64,000 nt of DNA. Source: Gentiana macrophylla. Lineage: Eukaryota; Streptophyta; Magnoliopsida; Gentianales; Gentianaceae. The translations under genes and the position numbers were made by a program. Location: contig JAOBSW010000124.1 in assembly GCA_026214975.1 (NCBI GenBank), positions 186,001-250,000 on the forward strand, read 5' to 3'. The notes below the pieces were generated by a model. It was not told the DNA's origin. It worked only from the letters and a program-made list of their open reading frames with translations, and ran no database searches. Shown piece by piece: positions 35,381 through 48,293 of the stretch. How positions within the stretch are numbered: the stretch's first letter is position 1; each line of letters starts with the position of its first letter.

Positions 35381-36868
35381 ATGGATACATCTAGAATTAG
35401 AAATTGGCTAAATAACCCCCTGACTGACTACTTGCAGAATGTTGTCTATGATTTCCAGGATCAAGTATTTGAAAAATTCAGTACCATAAGCTCTCACAAA
35501 AATCCAGAGCCTCATTTCAGTTATGATGAAGACATTGAGCTTAATGCGAAAATTGATGATGAATCCAGAGGATTTCAATCCCTAAACGATCTTTCAGAAG
35601 AAGCAGAAAGAGAGTTACTTCGAGTAGCTAATGATATAGAAGAAAAACTGACCAAGGATCCATCCAGTGCAAAAGCCAAAGATATTGATGAGACTCTACC
35701 TACAAGACATGGAGGTGAAAGTGATGAAGAAATCATACTGCTAGGAGCTACACAGGCAAATGCTACTGATAAAAGAAAACAAGTTCTAATTGATGATGAT
35801 TCCTCAACAGAAGATCTACCTATCAAAAATCAGGAGGTAATTGCATCTACATCCAGCACTTACACTACAATGAACAATCAAAGGAATGATGATTTCAATA
35901 AAACCTTGGACATACTCATAATTCTTTTGAGTTACCTCTAATTCCTTTACGAGTATGTCCAAGGTTTTATTGAAATCATCATTCCTTTGATTGTTCATTG
36001 TAGTGTAAGTGCTGGATGTAGATGCAATTACCTCCTTATTTTTGATAGGTAGATCTTCTGTTGAGGAATCATCATCAATTAGAACTTGTTTTCCTTTATC
36101 AGTAGCATTTGCCTGTGTAACTCAAAAGAATTATGAGAATGTCAAAAAGGACAAAAAAGTTATTGAAAGCTGAAATTTCGAGATTGAATGCTGTAATTAA
36201 TCAAATCAAGGCTAACAATGGAACCGAGGTAATTCGACCAACCGATGAACCAACAAAAGCAATAAACATCATAGAATCATCAGTTGATCCAATTTCCAGA
36301 GTTCAATTCAAACCAGGAAAATCATTTGGAGATAGATCTGGTTTAGGGTTTGATAATCAATATAATTCTAAGTTCAGACCTTGATCAGTTGCAATAAAAT
36401 TTGTAACTACTCAAAAGTCAGGAACTCAGAAAACTGACAATATTATTAGAACTGACAAAAACTCAAAGACCTACCCAAGCGCACAAATCGATAAAAGCGA
36501 AAAATCAGTTGGTAAAATTCACCAAGCCAACAGATTTTACAGGAAGACTCAGAAGGCTGAAATCAGTAAGAAAAATCTTCAAGTCATATCCATCTAAGAA
36601 TGAAGATCATTCATGGAATAATAGACTCAGAGGGAAAGGAAGACTATTTCCCACTGATGAAGATTGGAATGAACCATCACATCAGTTTCACAAACTGAAC
36701 AAGACAAAACAGGAAAAGTGTGTGAAAACTGACTTTACTCAGTCAAAATATCAAGAGAGGTATAAAGTTAAAAATAAAGCTGTATCATCGAAAGCTAATA
36801 AGTTAGGACCCAAACAGATATGGGTACCAAAAATTTCTTATTTTGTTTTGCAGGAGAAATATCGCTAG
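35381..36868 (+). pseudogene. gag of the SIRE-like element, broken by an inverted duplication
   Basis: The ATG at 35381 starts MDTSRIRNWLNNPLTDYLQN. The frame runs through an acidic region to 35941. There it enters an inverted copy of its own sequence (35920-36120). It resumes at 36133 (KRTKKLLKAEISRLNAVINQ, a coiled coil) and ends at 36509-36868 with a basic stretch and GPKQIWVPK. That last motif is typical of the gag-protease linker of SIRE-type copia elements. No zinc knuckle remains. Frameshifts lie near 35941 and 36384. Confidence 0.68.
35750..36120. repeat. Inverted duplication of 170 bp inside gag
   Basis: The left arm (35750-35919) and right arm (35951-36120) are almost perfect reverse complements around a spacer of about 31 bp. 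The spacer is itself an inverted piece of gag. The correct downstream gag sequence resumes at about 36117. A template switch during reverse transcription or repair explains the structure. Confidence 0.92.
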
Positions 36869-37246
36869 CTGAGAACTAAGGAGCTTAATTCACAAAACTA
36901 AGTTGTATTTACAACTAAGCTTTTGAATTCAAAGACAAGGAGACAAAGCGAGTGCATACAATTTGTTGATACACCGTACCTACTCTATTTACTATTCTCT
37001 AGCTCTGAGATATCAAGAAAAGAGCGTGGTCCTTCTCAATCTAAACCGTCCATATTTTCCACTCATCCACCTTTTCGCAATCTCAAAATATTTATGACAA
37101 GACGTTTTAAGTCCCACTCAATTCTTAACTACCCTTGCTACAAAGTATAAATACTCAGAATTTTCGTTTATAATTCTTTACGCTTAAATTTTGAATCCAC
37201 TCTCTGAATACCAAAATTTTCAAAACTCTCATTCAAATCCAGAAAA

Positions 37247-40200
37247 ATGACTTTCACTCTTGTTGAACCCGGAATGATCGTATCTCTTGACCAGTATATT
37301 GCAAAGTATATTGATCAAACTCTAGTCAATTCAATTGCAACAAAATCCTGAAAAATTAAAGGATTGGAGGTTGCTTTCAACATCGATCTGAAAAATGTTT
37401 GTCTAGAAAGCATTGGAGATTTTTATGAATCTGGGAAGACAACTATAGAAGGACAAGACACACACACCTATACCACTACTGTCAATGGTAAGGAAATCAA
37501 GGTCACCGAAGATCTAATTGCAGAAATCTTTGGGTTTGACAAATCTGGAGGATCAACAGCCATCAAGATAACTAAGGAACAAAAGGAGAAGCTATGGAAA
37601 GATATAGCGATTAATAGAGAATCTGCTGTCTCACAGACTGGGAGCACAAGCTTACTCAAGCCAGAATTTAATTTTCTCTCAAAGATGTTAGCAAATTGCA
37701 TAATTGGAAATGCAGGAAACTTTAGCAATCTATCTGGAGCTAAATTAGATTTTCTATATGTGATTTGGTTTGAAGAAAGTTTCAATTGGCCAAGGTATCT
37801 GTTTGATCAATTGACACTCAATCAATTGACTTACCCAAGAAGAAAAGCGATGTTAAAAAGGTCGATTTTATCACAAAAAGACTCTTGCATTAATAGTCCA
37901 AAGCATACTAGACCATTTTGGAATTTCTAAGAAAAAAGAAACACCGGTTGCTGATGGGAAAATTGTTGTTTAGGAAGAAAAAGCTGGAAAAAGGAAAGTT
38001 GAGAAATCTGTGATTGAACCTAAAAAGAAGAAAAGCAGGAAATTGAAGAAACTCGCAATCAGCTGAGATGAAGTTTAGAGCAGTTGAAGATCTAAGGAAG
38101 AGAAGAAAGCAGTTGGAAGATACGAAAAGACATTCTTGATCAAGTTACTGAGAAACCAACAGAAGTATCACCAACACCAGTAGTAAGAACTGAAGCTACT
38201 CTCACTGAGCCCACTCCAGTTTTGGAAACTGAAGTTTTACCAATTCAAGAACCAACTACGCAAACACAAGAAAAAGAAGTGACAATGGAAACTGAAGTTG
38301 TTGAAACTGTCATACGTGAAGGAAAGTCGAAACTCAAGGAGCAGATCCACGAGGCGAGCATGTTGATGAAGAATCTGACAGTGATGAAAGATTGATTGAC
38401 GAAACAACGCTAAATATGCTCTTGTTGCTTTCAAGATCCAAGTCTACGACTCAAGAATCTACCCCCATATTGGAACATGAGGAAACAATTAAAGAATTTT
38501 CAGCTCCCCACTCTGAGGAAAAAGAGGCTGAAGCAGAAAAAGAATCAACCAAGGTTATTCACTTGGATGAGCAAGTTAATGAAGAAGAAATTGTTGAACC
38601 AACTGAGAAAGAAGTTCCAGTTATGGAATTAGAACTTGAACCTAGTGAAAAACAAGTTGCTGAAGAACTTGTAAGTGAGAAAGTTTTGGAAGCTGAGCCG
38701 TTAATCTCAGTTTCTGTTATTGAAAAAGAGACATCAGTCGTTCCAAACACTTCTTGAGGAGGAATCGTGAGAACCGATCTTATTGGATCGATGATGTTGC
38801 AAGAATCGATGATCCCATGCAAATTGAAGATTCTATTCGAGAGAAGAAGGACAAGTGATCACAAGAGAATCAGAGGACACTCTCACACCATTTAAGTCCA
38901 CAACTGGTCATGGTGAACTAATGACAGCTGACTATGAGCGATTGCGCAGATATCAAACTTGGAAATTCAGTTCCATTGCCAATCAAAGAAGTCAGCTGGC
39001 AGAAATGGAAATTACTGAGAAATGGGTATTTGATTTATACAACATCACAAATCTATCAGAAATAATCAATGCCGATGAATTCTTAAATCAAGGATATGTG
39101 CTGATTAGAAACAGTTATTGGAAGGAAGCCACAACTGATGGAAGTTCCAAAAAGAATGATGATGATGATGATGATTTTCAGGAAGATCCTAACTTACAAA
39201 AAGGGATTCTTGCCTCTCTACAAGAAAAGAAAACTGCAACAGAATATAACACTGATGATGATTCTAGAAGTTCTTGTGAAAGCAGTGAAAGTTCAAGTTA
39301 TGAAAGTGTATCTGAAACACAGCAAGACAAAGAACAAGAAGGGGGTTACCAATCTCCCACTGACAAGTCTACACTTGAAATAGCAAGAACTGTGGCAAAC
39401 ATGCCTGAAGAAGAGTCATATGATGAATTCAATGTACATCTGTCACCTGCAAAAGTCATTGACTCATCAAGCTTGGAAGAAGCCAAGAAACAATCTGAAG
39501 AAAGAAGACAATCGGCTGAATACAGAGAAAAACTGAAGCAAGTTGTTCTCTCACCTCCAAAGCAAGCCAAACCAACTAAGGCTGAGACAAACAAAGGAAA
39601 AAGACAACAAGCAGGAAGTTCAAAAGATTTACCCACTCAAGTTGATATCATTAAGTTTTATCATAATGAGATTATCAGAATTCAGAAAGACGATAACAAC
39701 TTATTTGGAAAGGTTCTACATGCCTTAGAAGCCAGTAAAGATGAAAGAAGAATCTTGAAAAGAAAATGGATATCGTCAATGATAACTGTCAAAACACCCT
39801 GCTTGAGCTTCGAAAAACAACCATCGAGCATGATACAAGAAGAGATGAAACTCAAGACAGATGGGAAATTATTCTTAATAATCTGGCAGATAGAATGATC
39901 TTAATGGAATAGGGCATGAAGGACTCTGTTGTGGCTCAAACCATTTTGGCATCAACTCAACAAACACTGAACGCTTACATCAAGAGCCTGATTCACAAAG
40001 ATGATGTCAATAAGGGGGAAAGTTTGGATATCTTAAAAGTCCATACAGCTGAGATGCCACAAGCACTTACAAATGTTGATGATAAGTTGAAAGAACTGAA
40101 GAAAGAAAGAGGAGATTTCACTGATGAGGAAATTGAGCTGATTGTTAAATACTCTGAACCGACTGACAAGAGAGTTGGTTTGGATTCTCGACTATACAGT

Positions 40201-40539
40201 TTATTTAGAAACTTACCAGAAAGGGAAGGAGTATCAAGAGAAGAATCTCTAGAATCGTTCCTACACATGCAGAAGGTGCTCATGCATTATTGGAATAAAC
40301 TGAAGAAATGGGAAGCAGATGGTATCATTGATAAACAATCAGAGAAAATTGAAAAGGCTGAACCTGAATTTATTAAAAATCTACTGAGAACAGCCACCAA
40401 TGAAAAACTAAGGACAACTGTCTTCACTTTCGCAATCCTTTTCAAAAGCAAATTTTTCGGCAAGAACAATTTATCTGAATCAGGAACATTTGGGCAAGCA
40501 TCCATGGAATTGAAAGCTCAGCTACAAATGATGCTATGA
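37247..40539 (+). pseudogene. Extra (envelope-position) coding region of the SIRE-like element
   Basis: This is a chain of frames on one strand. 37247-37930 (one stop at about 37349) reads MTFTLVEPGMIVSLDQYIAK, then VTEDLIAEIFGFD and LLKPEFNFLSKML, a globular domain of plant retrotransposon proteins. 38392-38757 is a Glu-rich stretch. 38855-39898 is acidic, with DDDDDD and Ser-rich runs. 39916-40539 is a predicted helical part (PEREGVSREESLESFLHMQK). Stops and frameshifts separate the parts. The position, between gag-pol and the 3' LTR, is that of the envelope-like ORF of SIRE elements, but I see no clear signal peptide or membrane anchor, so an envelope role is not supported. Confidence 0.55.
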
Positions 40540-40763
40540 GATCTGTTGCAGAAAATTATGATAATCAATTTTCTCTATCTGCCAAGTAAAAAGAAACTAT
40601 CTTATAGTTCTTTTTAACATGTTGTATTTTATTACTCTATCTTGTAACTCCTTTATCAAATATATTCTCAGTTTCTCAGTTCATTACGTTATTTACTATA
40701 TTGTGTTTTATCTTTTTGCATTGTTTTTAAGGAGGGTATTGACATCATCAAAAAGGGGGAAAT

Positions 40764-42475
40764 TGTTGGAAATAAAATTTATGTTTTGATGATGATTCAT
40801 CGCTTAATCAGTTATTATTCTAAACCCCATTGATGAAATGTCATAACTAGCTGTTATAGTGCAAGGTAAAAAGATGTCTAGATATCAATGTATAGGATTT
40901 AATAGAGTCTGATATTTGTATAGGTTAAATCGGACTAACCTTTGTAATAGTTCTAGGTTTTGAACCGAGAAAACTAGAAAAGCGAGATAACTAGAAACCG
41001 AGTTTACAAAGGCGAAGAAGGTAAGTTCATTTGAGGACACAGACTCAGTTGGATTATCTATGAAGATCGAAGAACCGAGGGTCTGAGACTCGATTATTGA
41101 AGATCAAGAAGCGAGGGTTCAAACTCAGTAATGAAGATTACAAGTCGAGACTGTAAAGTTAGACTTCAGGCAAGATTGTGATGACCTGAACTGACTTTAT
41201 AGATCTTGTATGAAGATCTAAGAATCATAAGGACAATGAATTCTTAGAAGATAATTCGTTATGGTGTACTCTGATTAAGTAAATTATAATTAGATGAAAC
41301 TGGAGTACTGGTATTTGATGAAGAGTAAAATCTCAGTTAACGCTCCAAGTCAGTCAAGAAACTGACAAGTATTAAACTCAGTATAAAACTGATAAGGACA
41401 TTCAGTCTTATAGAAGATTTATTCGATAAACTGACAAGTACAGTCGAACGTTATAAACGAAGCGATTTTATAGGATGAACTACTGACAAATCAGAACGGT
41501 CACAAAATATAGCCGTTACAACATTCAAGCAGGAGAAACAAAACCCCATAAATAGACCACATCTACAACAACAAGGAAGAGAGTAGGAGGAATTAAAAAT
41601 AAGAATCTATCTAGTCAAGAAAATATTTAATTAAGGGGGAAAGCCATTTTCGAAAGAATTCCTGCTAAGTGCTAAATTGCAAGATCAAGAAAATTTCTTC
41701 AAGTATCCAAGCACATTCAAGCAAAATCAAGAATCTATCACTTGGAGAAATTCAGAGCCGTACTAAATTTATTTATTCAGAAGAAAAGCTCTAATCACAA
41801 TTGAATCATAGTTATTGATTCAAGTCTCAACTTTGATTCTATCAAAGGGTTAGACTGTGAAACACCAAGAAGGTGTGAAGGACAGTTGAGTGCAGTCAGG
41901 AAGACTGTGTTTGTGATGAGCTGGTGAAGAGGCAATTCTACCCTCCAAGGACCAGTGTTTCAAACAGTTGGAGAGCAGCAATCCTACATGTTCTACAAGT
42001 GTTTAGATAGTGATGCTAGGGATTAGTCAAGGACTATCAGTTTAGGACTCTTTGTAACCGGGTCATCTCAAAGAAGTTCTAGTGGAATTTTCCTCCGCAT
42101 CACAGGGGAAGAGAGGATGTACAGGATTACACCACCTGGAATCTCTATAATTCTTGTTTATTTACTTTACGCATTCATTTACTTTATTGCAGTTTATGTA
42201 TTTGGTTTTCACTCTGAAACTAAGTTAACTAGTTGTTAAAGGCTAATATTTATCCATTTGCGATTAACAAGACTAAATATAAGTCGGTATTGACTTATAC
42301 TCGATTGAGTTAATTGAACTCCGCACAAGTTAAGGGCAGAACAAAAGCGAAGTGAGCATCGTTTGAGTTTGGCAAAACTCGAGTTCCTGGGGCTTTTTCG
42401 ATTTTGGGAAAGTTTTGGTGACAAGTTTATTCACCCCCCCTCTAAACTTGTGTTAGCATTTCCAAGGGACCAATA
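40764..42475 (+). repeat. 3' LTR of the SIRE-like element
   Basis: Begins TGTTGGAAATAAAATTTATG right after the polypurine tract. It ends with CCAATA instead of CCAACA, followed by the GTAAT target copy. Confidence 0.95.
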
Positions 42476-42480
42476 GTAAT

Positions 42481-43625
42481 CTTCAAACCTCCAGGAAAAA
42501 ACATTGATCATGTTTCAGGGTAATGTTTGCAAATCGGATAGGCACCGGTATCTTATCATTTTAGCGCTTCGAGCCATGAAAGCAATTCGACAAGGTTGTG
42601 ATGGTTATTTGTTCTTTGCTCTCGACACTAAGAAAGAGAGTCCAGAGTTGAAAGACATACCTATAGTAAATGAGTATCCCGATGTTTTCCCAGATGAATT
42701 ACCGGGTAATACTCTAGACAGGGACATAGAGTTTGAGATTAAACTTGTTCCGGGAGCTGAACCAGTAGCTAAGTCACCTTATCGTATGGCTCCAGCGGAA
42801 CTGAAAGAGTTGAAGGAGCAGCTAAGGATATGCTTGATAAGAATATCATACAACCAAGTACATCACCGTGGGGAGCTCCGGTGTTGTTTGTGAAGAAGAA
42901 AGACGGGAGTATGAGTATATGTGTCGGCTACAGGGAGTTGAAAAACCTCACGATCAAGAATAAGTATCCACTCCCGATGATCGACGACCTCTTCAATCAG
43001 TTACAAGGGAAGAAGGTGTTTTCGAAGATAGATCTTCGTTCGGTTTATCACCAAATAAAGGTCAAGAAAGAGGACATTCCAATAACGGCATTCAGTACTA
43101 GATACGGTCATTATGAGTTCCGAGTATTACCATTTGGACTCACTAATGCACCATCAGCTTTAATGGATTTAATGCAGTGAGTTTTCATGCCATTTTTGGA
43201 TAAGTTTGTGATAGTGTTCATTGATGACATTTTGATCTACTCCATGGACGAACATGAACATTGTGAACATCTACGGATAGTGCTTCAGACATTACGGGAT
43301 AACCGACTTTATGGAAAATTCAGCAAATGTGAGTTTTGGCTCAACCAAGTAAGCTTCTTGGGCCATGTGATTTCAGGGGACGGTATAAGAGTGGATCCGG
43401 CAAAAATTGAGGTAGTAGCCAAGTGGCCTAGACCGACGATAGTTACATAAATTCGCAGTGTTCTCGGGCTAGCGGGCTACTATAGATGTTTTGTTCAAGA
43501 CTTTTCCAAGATAGCTTCATCCCTCACCAAAGTCACTCAGAAGAATGTTAAATACGAGTGGAGCCAAGAGTGTGAGGAAGCCTTTCAGACGTTAAAGGAA
43601 AGATTGATCCGGTGTTGACCCTACC
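42481..43625 (+). pseudogene. Reverse transcriptase of the Tekay-like element
   Basis: The region restarts in frame with the protease after the insertion. It shows YPDVFPDELPG, the GYRELK finger motif, [23 protein letters not shown] and the catalytic FIDDILIYS (near 43210). The frame changes near 42880. In-frame stops lie at 43178-43180 (TGA) and 43448-43450 (TAA). All major motifs survive, but the protein could not be made. Confidence 0.92.
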
Positions 43626-44016
43626 AGAAATATTCGATGATTATGACGTTTACACTGATGCTTCGGGTCAGGGACTTGGATGATGGAAAAGCTCGAGACA
43701 GTTGAAACCACACGAGAAGAAGTATTCGACCCACGATCTCGAGCTAGTAGCTATAGTGTTTGCCTTAAAGATTTGGAGGCATTATCTCTACGGTGTTAAG
43801 GCTCGTATTTTCATGGATCATCATAGCCTCATATATTTCTTCACTCAGCAGCAGTTGAATATGAGGCAACGGAGATGGCTTGAGTTTGTTAAGGATTACG
43901 ACATGGAGATACAGTATCACCCAGGAAAAGCCAATGTAGTGGCAGATGCGCTCATCAGAAGACCAGTCAGCTCTCTTATCAGTCTGTCAGAAGTCGAAGA
44001 TCAGTTGGACGTTTGA
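43626..44016 (+). pseudogene. RNase H of the Tekay-like element
   Basis: Follows the RT after a frameshift near 43610. Motifs are YTDASGQG near 43650, [20 protein letters not shown] and the C-terminal [12 protein letters not shown] stop replaces a codon at about 43681, just after the DASGQG part. Confidence 0.88.
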
Positions 44017-44062
44017 GTATCCAGATTTGGGCGAGAAGTCGAAATTGTTTTAAATCGCTCCT

Positions 44063-44980
44063 TTGATAGCAAGACCAGAATTACAAGACCGGATTTGGGA
44101 AAAGCAAGACCAAAACCCGGTTTTGGTGGATTTAAAGAGGGTTACAAAAACGAAGCCGGCCAGTGGTTACGAGCTTGATCAACATGGTGATCTTTGGTAC
44201 ACCCACCGCTTGTGTGTGCCGAATGTTGATGATTTGAGGAAAGCTGTTATGGATGAGGCACATAAGATAGCTTTTGCAGTGCATCCAGGAACAAATAAGA
44301 AGTACAAAGAGTTAAAAGAGTATTATTGGTGGCCGTCGATGAAACTTGAGATTGCGGTGTTTGTCGCAAAATGTGATACGTGTCAGAGAGTTAAAGCTGA
44401 GCATAGACGACCGGGAGGTTTGCTTAAACCTTTGGAAATCCCGGAATGGAAATAGGAAAGGATCACAATGGACTTCGTCAGTGGTTTGCCTCGTACCAAG
44501 AAAGGGTACGATAAGATATGGGTCATTGTGGATCGTTTAACTAAGTCTGCTCACTTTTTATCAGTTAAGGAGAACATGTCGCTGAAGCAGTTTACCACTA
44601 TATACCTGGAGAATATAGTGAAGTTACATGGAGTGCCAATATCGATTGTATGCGATAGAGATAGCAGATTCGTGAGTAGGTTCTGGAAAATCCTACAGGT
44701 TGCTTTTGGCACTAAATTGGAAATGAGCACGTCTTTTCATCCGCAAACAGATGGTCAATCTGAGAGGACCATTCAGACGTTGGAGGATATGTTAAGAGCT
44801 TGTGTTCTGGAAGTAGGTGGTTCTTGGGACGACTATCTACCGGTTGCCGAGTTTGCCTATAATAATAGCTACCACGCGAGCATTGGAATGCCACCTTTTG
44901 AAGCCCTATACGGAAGGAAATGCCGAACACCTCTTTATTGGGATGAGATAGGTGAGAAGCGGTCTGAGGACGAGAACTAG
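44063..44980 (+). pseudogene. Integrase of the Tekay-like element
   Basis: The zinc-binding domain shows HPGTNKKYKELKEYYWWPSM and CDTCQRVKAEHR. The core shows MDFVSGLPRTKKGYD, IVCDRDSRF and FHPQTDGQSER, including two of the D,D,E residues and the usual E after QSER. It ends with YNNSYHASIGMPPFEALYGR. A single in-frame TAG at 44453-44455 separates the zinc-binding and core domains; the frame is otherwise the same on both sides. A further stop lies at about 44978. Confidence 0.92.
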
Positions 44981-45095
44981 TTCAACAAGCTAAGGAAATG
45001 ATAGCTTTGGTTCGTCGAAATATGAAAGTAGATCAAGACCGCGAAAGTTTGGGCGGGCACTTACGAAGAAGACCATTAGATTTTGATGTTGGTGT

Positions 45096-45521
45096 GTGAG
45101 TTTACCTAAAAGCCTCTCCGATGAGAGGTGTAAGACTGTTTGGACAGAAAGGAAAGTTGAGTCCACGATACGTGGGTCCGTTTGTAATCCTAGAAAAGAT
45201 TGGACCTTTGGCTTATCATTGCGATTACACGAAGGAATGTCAAGAGTGCACAATGTTTTCCATGTCTCGATGTTGAAGAAGTGTTTGACTGAGTTAGATG
45301 TGGGAGCCAATGTGGATCCGGAGTTGATCAAGGAGAATCTGTCATATGAAGAAAAACCAATCCGAATTCTTGAAAGGAAGGTAAAGATGATTAAGAATCG
45401 AAAGATCCCTTTGGTGTTGGTACAATGGAGTAACCACACGCCTTCGGAAGTGAGTTGGGAAGTCAAGGGCAACATGGTTGCAGAGTTTTCAGAGTTCCTC
45501 AATCTACTAGGTATGTATTAG
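45096..45521 (+). pseudogene. Integrase tail and chromodomain of the Tekay-like element
   Basis: The open frame carries the GPY/F-type tail with SRVHNVFHVSMLKKCL, then a chromodomain-like end with RILERKVKMIKNRKIPLVLV and SEVSWEVKGNM. Chromodomains at the integrase C-terminus mark chromoviruses and steer integration towards modified chromatin. A frameshift near 45180 separates the start of the tail from its usual partner. The polypurine tract begins 20 bases downstream. Confidence 0.85.
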
Positions 45522-45558
45522 TTTCGAGGACGAAACTTCTTTTAAGGGGGGAAGGAAG

Positions 45559-48293
45559 TGATACCCCGAAATTTCACGAAAGGGCAAATTCGTCATTTCG
45601 GAAATTCTATGGGTGTATTTATTCGATCAACCTGTTGGTTTACGGATCAATTACACATAGATATAAATATATATACATGTTCTTATAAATATATATAAAA
45701 CCCGTTGGTGTGATACGTTATAATATATATACATGTTCTTATACTCATATCTTTACATATCTTATATAAATAACTGTATACAGATATATGCATATTATAT
45801 GTGACTATATGTGAAGGATTGGTTATATGTATGAATATACATGGCTATGCATGAAAATAAAATAAAAGAAACAAAAGTAATGAAAATTGAGTGATTGCCA
45901 CGGTAGTTACGGTAGTAGCTTTGCTGTTGCTCTGATACTGAAAATAGCCACGTTAGTTACTACATGTCAATTTAAGGAGAAGGCCATTTCTGATCAGGTT
46001 TACTAATTGTCAGGTTTTTAATCTTTTTAGTTGAAAAAATTATAAATAATCATATGACGTTGGATATTTTTAGAAACAGCATAGTTAATGTGTACAATAA
46101 CACATCTAATCAATCATTTAATCTCCTTAACCGGGTCGGGTCAACGGGCGGGTCAGACCTGTCTTCTTCACCTGGTAATTCTGCAAACAATAAGAAAAAA
46201 AACAACAACTTTGACCAATGATATCTAGCAATTTCAAGGTCCGTTTTTCGCACCGTTTGTTGCGTTGGACTCCAAAAGTCTAGAACTATACAATGGAATA
46301 AATAGAAATCGATTTTGAGCAGTTTCTTGTGTCGGGTTTCTGAACAAACAATGGCTTTGATACCAATTCGTTGTGCGGAATCATCCGAAACGAAATTAAA
46401 GCACATCGAAATATAATGGAAGAACAAGAATTTTGAAGGGGAAAAAAAAAGGATACAAGAAAAAGAGAACAATGAAAGTATACGAATGTGGAAATTGAAA
46501 AAAAAAAAAAAAAAAAAAAAAAAGAAGCAGCAAGCCATCGTGAAGAAACTGTAGGACCAAAAAAATTTGTGATGAAAAAAAAAAGCGTGATTGCTGATTG
46601 TTTTGTTTTTTGTTTTTGTGTTTAATGGATGACCGTTTACCTGTTTGAGAGGTTAAAATATTTTTTATTGTACACAATGGTAATAGTGCGTCAAATCAAT
46701 CCAACAGTTGTTATTATTTTAATATTGATCTAACGGTAAACTGAACCGTCCAGTTCTTTTGTACTGACCGGATTGTAGTATTTCCTCAATTTAAGAGGTT
46801 GCATGGTGGCTTAATTGGTTATCTAGCCACGTATATAACTTTTGACTCAGATTAATTTGCATGGCTATAAAAGCCATTGGGCAGGGGCTATATGATATAC
46901 ATTTTATAGTTTAAAATATAACTGTTATTCTGGAACAATAGTAATACATCTGAAGTGTTGTAGAAACACAACTAGTATTAGCTAATATTACTATCAAGCA
47001 CACCACGAAACTCACAACGACGGGAGCAATGTTTTGGCTTAAGCTTTCTTCAAAGATTTGAGGCAGGGAGGTGTTCAATTGAATCTATTTTTGTTATAAG
47101 CATGTCTAAGTATAGATCCTTTTAAGGTGTGATGTAAAGTAAAATGTTTGTGTTCTAGTGGCTTTGGCTCCGCACCGTAATTCACAGGAGCATTGGACAA
47201 CTTATTTTGCCTTACGTGATATTGACTCTGATAGTCAATGCCTTTGATGTTATGTGGCAAAGTTAAAGGTTCGGTTTCTGGTGGATTTGGCTCAGCACCT
47301 TGTGGAAACCCTCTGCAGGGAGAAACTCGGGATCATCGGAAACCTTATTCCTTAGCCTTGGGGGTATTGGATTAGAATCCAATATTTCTGTGATACGTGC
47401 TAGGTAGTATAAGTTTGAGTTGTCTAAGGTCTAGTAGTCCTTAGAAGCCTTTTTATATACAATGAACTCGGGTGGTTAGATTAAACGCTTAAATACATAC
47501 ATGAGACTCTAAAAGATAAAGGATTCTAGTCCTTGGTAAGGCACGTTTCTATATCGCAGCTGGGAGGGTCAAGTCCGTTGGACTTATGGCCTTGGACTTC
47601 ACTTAGGGGCTAGCCCTATGCCTTTTAAGGAAATTTGAATGTGTCGTGGTGCGCGATCTTCACCTCGCGATGTGTCCTTGGACTTTTATGCAACTCATCC
47701 CCTTGTTTCGTGAGTTCGCTAGCAAGGCTAGCTAGAGGGGAGTGTGCCTTTATAACATACTTGGTAGTGTGTGTAGACCTTCAGTGCTGTTTATATATGT
47801 TGTTATTTGTACAGATTCGATGCTTCTACTCTCTACTAAGTACGTATGTGCTTACCCTCTCGTTATATTGTTCCCACCTCGAAAAGGTGATGCAGGATAC
47901 AACGACGTCTGTGAGGATGAGTACATCGAGGAGTGACCTCGGGATGCTTTGAAGTGTTATTTTGTTATCCTCGACTTTTGTTTAATGTAATATATGATAG
48001 ACTGTCTTTTGCTATAGTAGTATAAGTATTGTAAGATAAATATTGTAGCGTTTTGCCCTGTGAATTATCGTTGTTTCCCGCAAACTATATATGTTGTAAT
48101 GACATCGACATATGGTTTTTTCCACTCTACCCCTAATTATGTGTGTTTTTCCGAGTCATTTTAATTTCCGCAATTATATTCTGATGACGTATTTGTAAGG
48201 CTTACGTATATAATTTGGTATAAATACGAGTTATATACGTCTTTGGACGTCCATTTTAGGATAAGGACTCGGTTGTGCTGGAAATGAAGCGTC

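Larger units (their letters stand above)
33531..42475 (+). mobile_element. Pol-less SIRE/Maximus-like copia element
   Basis: The LTRs are 33531-35281 (1751 bp) and 40764-42475 (1712 bp), with TGTTGG/CCAACA ends; the last LTR ends CCAATA. The target duplication GTAAT lies at 33526-33530 and 42476-42480. A tRNA-Met-type primer site (TGATATCAGAGC) starts at 35284, and a polypurine tract AAAAAGGGGGAAAT directly precedes the 3' LTR. The internal 5.5 kb has a gag ending in the copia-style GPKQIWVPK, then a long extra coding region, but no integrase, reverse transcriptase or RNase H. It would need another element's enzymes to move. The LTRs differ by scattered substitutions and small indels, so the insertion is not recent. 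Confidence 0.9.

Noticed and set aside
38559..40505. Minus-strand Ser-rich frames inside the SIRE-like element
   Set aside because: They are antisense shadows of Glu/Lys-rich coding sequence.
37247..40539. Retroviral-type envelope glycoprotein
   Set aside because: No clear signal peptide, membrane anchor or cysteine pattern is visible; only the position resembles an envelope gene.
46110..46677. Phe-rich membrane-like proteins on the minus strand
   Set aside because: They come from the poly(A) run and A-rich DNA in the 0.8 kb insertion.
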